DNA of 5,025 nt from an uncultured Kouleothrix sp. (lineage in GTDB: Bacteria > Chloroflexota > Chloroflexia > Chloroflexales > Roseiflexaceae): positions 1 to 5,025 of the forward strand of contig CALLYN010000055.1 of assembly GCA_937858455.1 (NCBI GenBank), written 5' to 3'. Below the pieces are notes generated by a model that was not told the origin of the DNA, searched no databases, and saw only the letters and a list, made by a program, of their open reading frames with translations. This document shows, piece by piece, positions 1 to 5,025 of this stretch. Within the stretch, counting starts at the first letter, position 1. Every line of letters starts with the position of its first letter. The translations under genes were made by a program, and so were the position numbers.

Positions 1-294
1 CCCGCCGGCGTCGGCCGGGTCGGGGGTGCGGCGGTCGGTGTACCCGCTGACCAGCACCACCGGCGTGTCCGGCGACTCGGCCCGGATCGCGGCGAGCACC
101 CGGTCGCCGGTCAGCCCGGGCATCACCACGTCGAGCACCACCACCCGCACGGCCCCGCGGTAGACCCGGAACAATTCCAGCCCCGACACGCCGTCGCCGG
201 CCAGGAGCGGGGCGTAGCCGAGGTCTTCGAGGATCGACGCGGCGACCTCGCGGATGAACATCTCGTCGTCCACCACCAGCGCCCTCAGGCCCAT
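1..294 (-). CDS. Response-regulator receiver (REC) domain protein, partial (C-terminal side off the left edge)
   Basis: The first 98 residues of a CheY-like receiver domain are visible, starting MGLRALVVDDE. Seen directly: the acidic pocket D9-D10-E11, the probable phospho-acceptor D55 in VVVLDVVMPG, and the switch Ser at 83 in LVSGYT. The conserved Lys expected some 20 residues later lies outside the window, as does any output domain. In this family a histidine kinase phosphorylates the Asp, and the change in the domain controls an output domain or partner. The ATG at 292-294 is preceded by GAGG five bases upstream, a plausible ribosome binding site. The start overlaps the end of the upstream gene by 10 bases (285-294), which suggests translational coupling. 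The frame is open to the edge. Whether it is a stand-alone regulator, a fusion to an output domain, or something else cannot be seen. Confidence 0.85.
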   Translation of the reverse strand, partial: MGLRALVVDDEMFIREVAASILEDLGYAPLLAGDGVSGLELFRVYRGAVRVVVLDVVMPGLTGDRVLAAIRAESPDTPVVLVSGYTDRRTPDPADAGG

Positions 295-824
295 GGGATC
301 CTCATCCGCGCGGTGGTGACCGGGCAACCAACGGCGGCGGCGATGGTCTCATCGCCCGCCACCGGCCCTTTGGGTTCGGGGGTGCGCGTGGCGAACAGCG
401 CCTGCGGCTCGGCGTGCGTGCCGCCGTGGCAGTTCTGGCACGCGACCGGATCGGCGCTCGCCTCCGAGGCGTGCACGCGCAGCACCGAGGGCTCGAGCCG
501 CTGGGCGATCGCTTTGCTGTGCGCGCCCGGCAGCAGCCGCCCCAGCGGCTGGTGCAGCCGCCCGAGGATCACCAGATCGTAGGGCTGGGCGCGCGCCGCC
601 GCCAGAATGGCCGCCTGGGCATTGCCCGGCAGCGACTTGAGCGTCACCGCTACGTGCGGCGGCGCGGCCACGCGGCGCAGCGCGTCGTCGAGCAGCGCCT
701 GTCGCTCGGCGCCGCCGCCGCTCAGCAGCGTCAGCGCGCTGGCGCAGCGCTGCACGATCGGAACACTGAACTGCAGCACCGAGTCGCGCGAGGGCGCCGC
801 GCCAGCATACAGTAAGATCTTCAT
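285..824 (-). CDS. Universal stress protein (UspA)-like protein with a CxxCH-containing C-terminal tail
   Basis: A 179-residue protein. Residues 1-118 look like one UspA domain: MKILLYAG at the N-terminus, a DLVILGR strand at 83-89, and the loop GRLLPGAHSKAIAQRLEPSVLRV (95-117), the position of the family's nucleotide-binding G-x9-G-S/T loop. Here it is a degenerate GAHS, so ATP binding is uncertain. Residues 119-179 do not resemble a UspA domain. They contain CQNCH (129-133) followed by H137, and another Cys at 167. CxxCH is the covalent heme motif of c-type cytochromes, but there is no signal peptide, so periplasmic heme attachment is not expected; metal binding or chance are alternatives. 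The ATG at 822-824 has only a weak AGGG upstream. The gene ends inside the start of the receiver-domain gene. The N-terminal call is fairly safe; the function of the tail is unknown. Confidence 0.72.
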   Translation of the reverse strand: MKILLYAGAAPSRDSVLQFSVPIVQRCASALTLLSGGGAERQALLDDALRRVAAPPHVAVTLKSLPGNAQAAILAAARAQPYDLVILGRLHQPLGRLLPGAHSKAIAQRLEPSVLRVHASEASADPVACQNCHGGTHAEPQALFATRTPEPKGPVAGDETIAAAVGCPVTTARMRIPWA

Positions 825-911
825 TGCATAGCCCTACACTGGCTAGCGGCAGCTCTCGTCCCACGAGCCCTTTCGGGGGCTGCGCGCCACCGTTTCCCTC
901 CGTGGGCGTTC

Positions 912-928
912 GGGGGCGTCGCGCCCCC
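912..928. repeat. Perfect GGGGGCG/CGCCCCC hairpin, recurrent
   Basis: A 7-bp perfect stem (GGGGGCG, CGCCCCC) around a TCG loop. The identical 17-bp hairpin recurs at 959-975, 1243-1259 and 1327-1343. In the right array the same place is taken by a variant with a 6-bp stem and a TACGC loop (4566-4582 and 4977-4993). All copies have TTC directly in front, and most are followed by GTGCCCC. Confidence 0.9.
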
Positions 929-985
929 GTGCCCCACTTTCGTCCCACGAGGGCGTTCGGGGGCGTCGCGCCCCCGTGCCCCGCG

Positions 986-1011
986 GCAGAGGGCGGCCGC
1001 CCGCCCTCTGC
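986..1011. repeat. 26-bp palindrome GCAGAGGGCGG-CCGC-CCGCCCTCTGC
   Basis: Two perfect 11-base arms around a 4-base CCGC centre. Intact copies occur here and at 4593-4618, and a copy starting at 5004 is cut by the window edge. The second and third units of the left array (near 1344-1353 and 1595-1608) keep only the right arm, CCGCCCTCTGC or CGCCCTCTGC. They have therefore lost half of the palindrome. Confidence 0.92.
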
Positions 1012-1020
1012 ACTCCCCCG

Positions 1021-1037
1021 CTGGGGCACTGCCCCAG
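1021..1037. repeat. CTGGGGC-ACT-GCCCCAG hairpin, recurrent
   Basis: A perfect 7-bp stem with a 3-base loop, always preceded by CACTCCCCCG and followed by ACCC. Copies lie at 1021-1037, 1362-1378, 1617-1633 and 4628-4644. The last has GCT in place of ACT in the loop, so the change is in the loop while the stem is kept. No T-run follows on either strand, so it does not look like a classical intrinsic terminator. Confidence 0.9.
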
Positions 1038-1072
1038 ACCCTGTAAAAGGACGCCGCCGCTCTCGCTATGCC

Positions 1073-1154
1073 GGTGGCGCATGCCTCGTGGCAAACCGAC
1101 ACGTCACTGCGCCCCGTGAGGCATGCGCCTCTGACATTGCCGCTGGCACGGCCT
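1073..1154. repeat. 82-bp module, copy 1 (type a core)
   Basis: Begins GGTGGCGCATGCCTC and ends GGCACGGCCT. GGCGCATGCCTC and GAGGCATGCGCC form perfect 12-base inverted arms around a 30-base core starting GTGGCAAACCGACACGTCAC. The stem could extend with G-U pairs into the core. It is virtually identical to the copy at 1669-1750. Confidence 0.92.
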
Positions 1155-1163
1155 TTCCCGTAG

Positions 1164-1182
1164 GGCGCGCATCGTGCGCGCC
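1164..1182. repeat. GGCGCGCA-TCG-TGCGCGCC hairpin, recurrent
   Basis: A perfect 8-bp stem with a 3-base loop, preceded by CCGTAG (CTCGTAG in the right array) and followed by TTCTCCC. Copies are at 1164-1182, 1505-1523, 1759-1777 (loop TTG, stem intact) and 4934-4952. It sits 8-9 bases after the end of each full 82-bp module that is not followed by another in tandem. Confidence 0.9.
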
Positions 1183-1413
1183 TTCTCCCCATCGGGTGAG
1201 CCTTCGGAGGCTGCGCGCCACCGTTTCCCTCCGTGGGCGTTCGGGGGCGTCGCGCCCCCGTGCCCCACTTTCATCCCGCGAGGGCGTTCGGGGGCTCCGC
1301 GCCACCGTTTCCCTCCGTGGGCATTCGGGGGCGTCGCGCCCCCGCCCTCTGCACTCCCCCGCTGGGGCACTGCCCCAGACCCCGTAAAAGGATGCCGCCG
1401 CTCTTGCGACGCC

Positions 1414-1495
1414 CGTGGCGTATGCCTCGTGGCGCGGATTCGGGTGTGGGTTCGCCCTGAGGCATGAGCCTTTCACGTTGCCACTGGCACGGCCT
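1414..1495. repeat. 82-bp module, copy 2 (type b core)
   Basis: Same length, same left end (GTGGCGTATGCCTCGTGGC) and same right end (GGCACGGCCT) as copy 1. The core is different: GCGGATTCGGGTGTGGGTTC replaces the AAACCGACACGTCAC core. The arms read GGCGTATGCCTC and GAGGCATGAGCC, so the stem is slightly imperfect. The core is shared with the truncated copy at 1826-1879. Confidence 0.9.
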
Positions 1496-1668
1496 TTCCC
1501 GTAGGGCGCGCATCGTGCGCGCCTTCTCCCAATCGGGTGAGCCTTCGGAGGCTGCGCGCCACCGTTTCCCTCCGTGAGCGTTCGGGTGCTGCGCCCTCGC
1601 CCTCTGCACTCCCCCGCTGGGGCACTGCCCCAGACCCCGTAAAAGGACGTCGCCGCTCTCGCTATGCC

Positions 1669-1750
1669 GGTGGCGCATGCCTCGTGGCAAACCGACACGT
1701 CACTGCGCCCCGTGAGGCATGCGCCTCTGACATTGCCGCTGGCACGGCCT
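1669..1750. repeat. 82-bp module, copy 3 (type a core)
   Basis: Essentially identical to the copy at 1073-1154, including both perfect 12-base arms, although a type b copy lies between them. The alternation a, b, a, b suggests either a higher-order duplication of an a-b pair or gene conversion. Confidence 0.92.
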
Positions 1751-1825
1751 TCCCGTAGGGCGCGCATTGTGCGCGCCTTCTCCCAATCGGGTGAGCCTAA
1801 GGAATGCCGTGGTTGCCGCTGCGCC

Positions 1826-1879
1826 AGTGGCGCATGCCTCGTGGCGCGGATTCGGGTGTGGGTTCGCCCTGAGGCATAA
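1826..1879. repeat. 82-bp module, copy 4, truncated (type b core)
   Basis: Holds the left arm GGCGCATGCCTC, the type b core GCGGATTCGGGTGTGGGTTC, and the start of the right arm, GAGGCATA. It then stops abruptly where the 15-bp tandem repeat begins at 1881. The last 28 or so bases of the module are missing. It marks the operon-side end of the left array. Confidence 0.85.
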
Positions 1880-1880
1880 C

Positions 1881-1930
1881 GCTCCACCGCTCTCCGCTCC
1901 ACCGCTCTCCGCTTTCCGCTCCACCGCTCT
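1881..1930. repeat. Short tandem repeat, GCTCCACCGCTCTCC units
   Basis: Two exact 15-bp copies (1881-1895 and 1896-1910), then a 7-base partial unit GCTTTCC, then GCTCCACCGCTCT (1918-1930). It lies between the truncated 82-bp module and the stop codon of the membrane-protein gene (1947-1949). No hairpin followed by a T-run is visible, so it is not an obvious terminator. It looks like slippage-generated DNA at the array edge. Confidence 0.9.
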
Positions 1931-1946
1931 GCTTTGGCTCTTGATA

Positions 1947-3056
1947 TCACTTCACCAGCAGCAGTATCACCGGAATGATCAACATGATACACAAGAACGC
2001 GCCGAGCGTCTGGTTGCTGCGGATGATTACTTCCTGCGCTCGTAGGATCGCGCGCTCAAACGGGCGGTAGGCCAGCGACAGCACCAGCAGCGACAGCACG
2101 GCCACGCTGATCATCTCGACCAGCACGATCGTAAACGCCGCCGGCCCGCCGTTGATCAGCGCGGCCACTAGGGTATCGATAAACGTGGTGATGTTCGCGC
2201 CCATTATATACGGCAGCGTATTCTCGCGCCGCACCAGCCCCCTGGCCGAAAGCGGCACCAGGATCGACAGCGACACCGACACCGAGAGCGTGAGCGAGGT
2301 GACGGCACAGCCCAGCAAGAACATGGCTACCGGCCGGTACACCAGCGTGCCGATGCGCTGAAACGAGCTGCGCTCGGCGTGCACCTCGGGCAGCGCCCGG
2401 TCGAGCAGGTTGAACGCCAGCAGCAGCATGCCAATGCCCAGCAGAAATACGCTCCAGCCCGGCAGGCCGCTGTGCTTGATCGCGCTGAGCAGCGGGTCGA
2501 ACAGCAGATCGATCAGCGAGGCGACTGGCGCGCTCGCGCCGACCTGCAGCCCCGCGAACAGCCCCGATGTCAGCAGCCAGTAGCCCAGCGCCAGCGCCGG
2601 CAGGTAGATCGCGGCGGTGGTGAGCAGCGCCAGCACGCCGATCGACACGCTGGCCGCGCGCTGGTGGCCGCGCAGGTAGTAGACGAAGCCGACGAACAGC
2701 ACGATAAACGAGGCGCCCAGCCGCGAGCCGGTGATCATGGTGAAGGCCTGGGTGGCGCTGATCGTGCCGGCGGCGAAGAACGACACGGCGATGGCCGCTA
2801 CTGGCGAGCCGCTGAGAAAGATGTACGCCAGCAGCCAGCCAAAGCCGAGCGAGTTGGTGGCGCTGCCGACGTCCAGGTACTGGATGATCGCGCGGCCGTA
2901 GTCGCGCGCGCCCTGCTTCAAGATCTGCAGCGCCAGCACAAACACCAGCAGCCCGGCCAGCAGCAGTAGCAGCTTGATTGCCCAGCGCGGGATTCGTGCG
3001 CTGCGGCGCGGCACAGCGGGCGCTTCAGCGTCGCCTGAGGCCGGCGGTTGTGGCAA
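1947..3056 (-). CDS. Na/Pi-cotransporter-family-like integral membrane protein
   Basis: 369 residues with a cytoplasmic-looking basic N-terminus (to about 25) and 8 to 10 hydrophobic segments, including about 25-46, 70-96, 115-128, 137-165, 200-217, 240-270, 305-330 and 350-368. Two related halves can be seen. The first has LSGSPVAAIAVSFFAAGTIS (81-100) and MITGSRLGASF (107-117). The second has AVTSLTLSVSVSLSILVPLSARGLV (251-275) and LPYIMGANITTFIDTLVAALI (281-301). This arrangement, with GANIxT-type motifs and an inverted repeat, is that of Na+/phosphate cotransporters (NptA, PF02690). The hallmark QSSS signature is replaced by SGSP and LSVSVS, so the substrate and even Na+ coupling are uncertain. 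No PhoU-like C-terminal domain is present. It is the last gene of the likely operon, 60 bases after the thioesterase. The start is a TTG with an excellent ribosome binding site. Confidence 0.83.
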   Translation of the reverse strand: MPQPPASGDAEAPAVPRRSARIPRWAIKLLLLLAGLLVFVLALQILKQGARDYGRAIIQYLDVGSATNSLGFGWLLAYIFLSGSPVAAIAVSFFAAGTISATQAFTMITGSRLGASFIVLFVGFVYYLRGHQRAASVSIGVLALLTTAAIYLPALALGYWLLTSGLFAGLQVGASAPVASLIDLLFDPLLSAIKHSGLPGWSVFLLGIGMLLLAFNLLDRALPEVHAERSSFQRIGTLVYRPVAMFLLGCAVTSLTLSVSVSLSILVPLSARGLVRRENTLPYIMGANITTFIDTLVAALINGGPAAFTIVLVEMISVAVLSLLVLSLAYRPFERAILRAQEVIIRSNQTLGAFLCIMLIIPVILLLVK

Positions 3057-3061
3057 CGCTT

Positions 3062-3069
3062 ACCTCCTT
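3062..3069 (-). promoter_or_regulatory. Strong Shine-Dalgarno AAGGAGGT deciding a TTG start
   Basis: The minus strand reads AAGGAGGTAAGCGTTG. This is a full-consensus Shine-Dalgarno sequence with normal spacing to a TTG codon at 3054-3056. The nearby ATG at 3074-3076 overlaps the site and is out of frame, so TTG is the best start. Confidence 0.88.
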
Positions 3070-3116
3070 GGTGCATATCGGCGCGGCTCGTTCCACGCCC
3101 GGCGCGCTAGCCTGCC

Positions 3117-3554
3117 CTACGGCGCGCGCAGCGCGCGCTCGATGATCGCCAGCATAGCGGGGGGCATGCGCGCCGGCCGACCGGTAGCGCGGGCCACCAG
3201 CACGTGCTCGCTGCGCGCGGTCAGCAGCGCGGCGCCTGTATCGGCATGGTGCAGCGCGTAGGCGAATACGATCTGGCGGCTGCGCACCTCGGCCAGCTCG
3301 GCGCGCACCACCACGCGGTCGTCGTAGCGCGCCGCAGCGAGGTAGCGCACGTGCAGGTCGGTCAGCATCACGAAATAGCCAGCCGCCTCGATCTGCAGGT
3401 ACGGCAGCCCGAGCGCGCGAAACAGCTCGGTGCGGCCTTCCTCAAGCCAGGTGATATAGCTGGCGTGGTGCACCACGCCCATTGCATCTGTCTCGGCATA
3501 CCGCGCGCGAATGATCGTCTCGACCGCCAAGCCGGCTGGTTGTGTCTCGGGCAT
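3117..3554 (-). CDS. Acyl-CoA thioesterase, YbgC/FadM-like hotdog (4HBT) family
   Basis: 145 residues, a normal length for a single hotdog domain. The N-terminal signature is clear: RYAETDAMGVVHHASYITWLEEGRTELFRALGLPY (18-52). D23 is at the place of the catalytic Asp of 4-hydroxybenzoyl-CoA thioesterase/YbgC enzymes, followed by VVHH (27-30) at the start of the central helix. The strands FVMLTDLHVRYLAAARYDDRVVVRAEL (61-87) and the end strand ARSEHVLVARATGRPARMP (113-131) complete the fold. Family members hydrolyse acyl-CoA or acyl-ACP thioesters in the cytoplasm; chain length cannot be read from sequence. The ATG at 3552-3554 follows the hydrolase stop by 30 bases, with only a weak GTGAG-type ribosome binding site, so coupling to the upstream gene is plausible. 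The TAG stop is 60 bases before the transporter start. Confidence 0.92.
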   Translation of the reverse strand: MPETQPAGLAVETIIRARYAETDAMGVVHHASYITWLEEGRTELFRALGLPYLQIEAAGYFVMLTDLHVRYLAAARYDDRVVVRAELAEVRSRQIVFAYALHHADTGAALLTARSEHVLVARATGRPARMPPAMLAIIERALRAP

Positions 3555-3584
3555 AGCTGCTCACCACTCACACGGCCTGGGCCG

Positions 3585-4487
3585 TCACGCTCGCTGCCAG
3601 ATCATACCCTCGTCGGCGAGGTCGACGCGCGCGCGGCCGCTGGCGTGCAGGTGCGCCAGGTGCGCCGACACGGCCGAGGCAAAGATCGCGTACTGCGGGA
3701 TGCCGGCTAGCGCCAGGCCCAGCGCGGCGCGCGCGCGCCGCGCCACGGCGTACAGGTCGCCCGGCTCAGCCAGCGCTGCCCAGACGGTGTCGCTGGCGCG
3801 CTCGATCGCTGCCTGGTTGAGCGCAAGCAGGTCTTCCAGCCGGTCGCGCGGCGTCAGCTCGCCGTGGCCTGGTAGAAACAGCAGCTCGCCGCGCTCCGCC
3901 AGGCGGCCGAGGCTCGCCAGCTGCGCGGCCACGTCCTGCGCGTAGGGGATACCGTGCTTTTGCAAGATCGCCGGGCCGAAGAAGCCGTCGGCGGCGAAGC
4001 ACACCCCGTCAAACGCCAGGCCGATCTGCCCCAGGCTATGGCCAGGCAGCTCCACGACGTCGAAAGCCACGTCGCCGATCGTCAGGCGCGAACCATCGAC
4101 GATCTGGTTCACTGCCACGCCCTTGGCCAGGAGCCACTTGTTCTGCAGCGGCGCGATCGGCCGCGCGCCCATGCTCAGGTACACCGGCTCGAGCAGCGGG
4201 TGCTCGATCAGCGCGGCCTCGAGCCGCGGCGCGTACACCTGCACGCCAGGAATGTTGCGCACCAGAAACTCGTTGCCGCCAATGTGGTCGGCGTGGTGGT
4301 GGGTATTCACGATCGCGCGCAGCACCAGACCGGCCTCGTCGAGCGCCTTGCGGATGAGCCGGCCGGCGTCTTTATCCAGCCCGGTGTCGACGGCAATCGC
4401 GCCGCCGTCGCCGGTAGCGACGATGCCCAGGTTGTTTGAGCCAGGGATGTAGAATGTGCGCGTGGTGATCGGCTGCAGCAGCGGCAT
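3585..4487 (-). CDS. MBL-fold metallo-hydrolase (glyoxalase II-like)
   Basis: 300 residues from the ATG at 4485-4487. All metal-ligand motifs of the metallo-beta-lactamase fold are present: HHHADH (H63, H65, D67, H68), H150 in ELPGHSLGQIG, D167 in FAADGFF and H208 in LPGHGE. A two-metal catalytic site is therefore expected. The N-terminal strands (TFYIPGSNNLGIVATGDGGAIAVDTG, 11-36) are typical. Residues 215-300 form a mostly helical C-terminal region with no recognised substrate-binding motif. Family members hydrolyse thioesters, lactones, beta-lactams or phosphodiesters; the substrate here is unknown. The open frame extends upstream to 4688, but that part is repeat-derived and has no ribosome binding site. 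This start has AAGAGGAG four bases upstream. It is first in the likely operon, 30 bases before the thioesterase gene. Confidence 0.92.
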   Translation of the reverse strand: MPLLQPITTRTFYIPGSNNLGIVATGDGGAIAVDTGLDKDAGRLIRKALDEAGLVLRAIVNTHHHADHIGGNEFLVRNIPGVQVYAPRLEAALIEHPLLEPVYLSMGARPIAPLQNKWLLAKGVAVNQIVDGSRLTIGDVAFDVVELPGHSLGQIGLAFDGVCFAADGFFGPAILQKHGIPYAQDVAAQLASLGRLAERGELLFLPGHGELTPRDRLEDLLALNQAAIERASDTVWAALAEPGDLYAVARRARAALGLALAGIPQYAIFASAVSAHLAHLHASGRARVDLADEGMIWQRA

Positions 4488-4491
4488 GAGG

Positions 4492-4499
4492 CTCCTCTT
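4492..4499 (-). promoter_or_regulatory. Shine-Dalgarno AAGAGGAG for the MBL-fold gene
   Basis: The minus strand reads AAGAGGAGCCTCATG, a good purine-rich site four bases before the ATG at 4485-4487. It settles the start against the longer frame running into the right repeat array. No convincing -35/-10 pair is visible upstream because the repeats begin about 25 bases further on. Confidence 0.8.
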
Positions 4500-4520
4500 G
4501 TGGATGCATTGATCTGTGGG

Positions 4521-5025
4521 TGCTTTCGGGGGCTGCGTGCCCCCGCGCCCCGCGAGAGGACTTTCGGGGGCTACGCGCCCCCGTGCCCCGCGGCAGAGGG
4601 CGGCCGCCCGCCCTCTGCACTCCCCCGCTGGGGCGCTGCCCCAGACCCCGTAATGAATGTCGTTGCTCCCGCTACGCCTGTGGCGCATGCCTCATGGCAA
4701 ACCGACACGTCACTCCGCGCCGCAAGACATATGCGTACAGCGTTGATGCTGGCACGGCCTTGTGGCGCATGCCTCATGGCAAACCGACACGGTATTGTGT
4801 GCCGCAAGACATATGCGTACGGCGTTGATGGTGGTACGGCCTTGTGGCGCATGCCTCGTGGCAAAACGACACGGTATTGTGCGCCGCAAGGCATGAGCGT
4901 ACGGCGTTGATGGTGGTACGGCCTTTCTCGTAGGGCGCGCATCGTGCGCGCCTTCTCCCTCTCGGGGCGGGCTTTCGGGGGCTACGCGCCCCCGTGCCCC
5001 GCGGCAGAGGGCGGCCGCCCGCCCT
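4521..5025. repeat. Palindromic repeat array (right array), runs off the edge
   Basis: The 500 bases upstream of the operon hold no supported gene. The modules are those of the left array in the same orientation. They are a GGGGGC hairpin pair (about 4528-4544 and 4566-4582), the 26-bp palindrome (4593-4618), the CTGGGGC hairpin (4628-4644), three tandem 82-bp modules (4679-4924), and the GGCGCGCA hairpin (4934-4952). A new unit then begins (4977-4993 and the 26-bp palindrome from 5004). The linker GTAAAAGGA of the left array is GTAATGAAT here. The operon promoter, if local, must lie within or next to this array. Confidence 0.93.
4679..4924. repeat. Three direct tandem copies of the 82-bp module
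   Basis: Copies at 4679-4760, 4761-4842 and 4843-4924 are each exactly 82 bp and abut without spacer. All begin TGTGGCGCATGCCTC and end with GGCACGGCCT or GGTACGGCCT. Copy 1 has the CGTCAC core seen at 1073; copies 2 and 3 share a CGGTATTGTG core. The right arms (AGACATATGCG, AGACATATGCG and AGGCATGAGCG) have drifted from the perfect inverted arm of the left array, so the stem is weaker here. Copies 2 and 3 share changes absent from copy 1, which suggests that local duplication made them. Confidence 0.93.

Larger units (their letters stand above)
850..1880. repeat. Large intergenic array of GC-rich palindromic modules (left array)
   Basis: No gene is supported in the 1,100 bases between the stress-protein start and the transporter stop. 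The DNA is a mosaic of recurring modules in the order: GGGGGC...GCCCCC hairpins, a 26-bp GCAGAGGGCGG palindrome, a CTGGGGC/GCCCCAG hairpin, a GTAAAAGGA linker, an 82-bp module, and a GGCGCGCA/TGCGCGCC hairpin followed by CTTCTCCC and GTGAGCCTTCGGAGG. There are about three and a half units. Their 82-bp modules start at 1073, 1414, 1669 and 1826, so the spacing falls from 341 to 255 to 157 bp. The shortening comes from loss of the hairpin modules between the 82-bp copies. The minus-strand operon terminates just to the right of the array, and the stress-protein gene starts just to its left. Long open frames across the array result from its base composition. Confidence 0.93.

Noticed and set aside
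349..1029. Minus-strand open frame of 226 codons overlapping the stress-protein gene
   Set aside because: It is low-complexity, Arg/Ala-rich and partly repeat-derived, and it covers the same DNA as the UspA-like frame, which has a recognisable fold.
1021..1037. Intrinsic terminator
   Set aside because: The stem is strong but no T-run follows on either strand. Similar hairpins are repeated many times regardless of gene ends.
850..1880. CRISPR array
   Set aside because: Repeats are too long and different in kind, the spacing is irregular, there are no unique spacers of uniform length between short identical repeats, and no cas genes are present.
1066..1992. Minus-strand open frame of about 308 codons across the left array
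   Set aside because: It follows the repeat units, has no domain similarity, no ribosome binding site, and overlaps the end of the membrane-protein gene. Equivalent open frames exist on the other strand.
2200..2212. AT-rich ATTATATA stretch as a promoter
   Set aside because: It lies inside the membrane-protein coding sequence (the YIMGAN motif), with no matching -35 element or downstream gene that needs it.
2379..2969. Plus-strand open frame of 196 codons opposite the membrane protein
   Set aside because: It is antisense to a convincing membrane protein, rich in Q, R, A and H as expected for the complement of hydrophobic codons, and has no recognisable domain.
3954..4439. Plus-strand open frame opposite the MBL-fold gene
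   Set aside because: The minus frame carries all MBL metal-binding motifs; the plus frame is its shadow and resembles no family.

Overview
The window is a GC-rich bacterial segment with every recognisable gene on the minus strand. Reading in the direction of transcription (high to low coordinates) it holds: a block of palindromic repeats (about 4521-5025, running off the right edge); a tight three-gene cluster encoding an MBL-fold metallo-hydrolase (4487-3585), a YbgC/FadM-like hotdog acyl-CoA thioesterase (3554-3117) and a Na/Pi-cotransporter-family membrane protein (3056-1947); a second, larger palindromic repeat array (about 850-1880) plus a short 15-bp tandem repeat (1881-1930); a small universal-stress-protein-like gene with an unusual CxxCH-containing tail (824-285); and the start of a response-regulator receiver domain (294-1), cut by the left edge.

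The organism cannot be fixed from the sequence. The high GC, the UspA-like protein and the abundant GC-rich palindromic intergenic repeats are compatible with a filamentous member of the Chloroflexota, but this is a low-confidence impression. The receiver-domain end could be in a different compositional context from the rest, and a rearrangement or assembly join near 300-470 is possible.

The three enzyme/transporter genes are separated by only 30 and 60 bases on the same strand, so they probably form one operon. Two of them have clear Shine-Dalgarno sequences. The family calls (hydrolase of a thioester or lactone type, acyl-CoA thioesterase, anion or phosphate symporter-like protein) do not define a single known pathway.

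The most unusual part is the non-coding DNA. Both flanks of the operon carry the same set of modules in the same orientation: several short perfect hairpins and an 82-bp module with inverted terminal arms. The 82-bp module appears six times at exactly 82 bp, plus once truncated, and three of the copies are in direct tandem. The long open frames crossing these repeats (peptides rich in ARGRDAPERP and GGATPPNAHGGKRW) are a by-product of high GC and are not genes.
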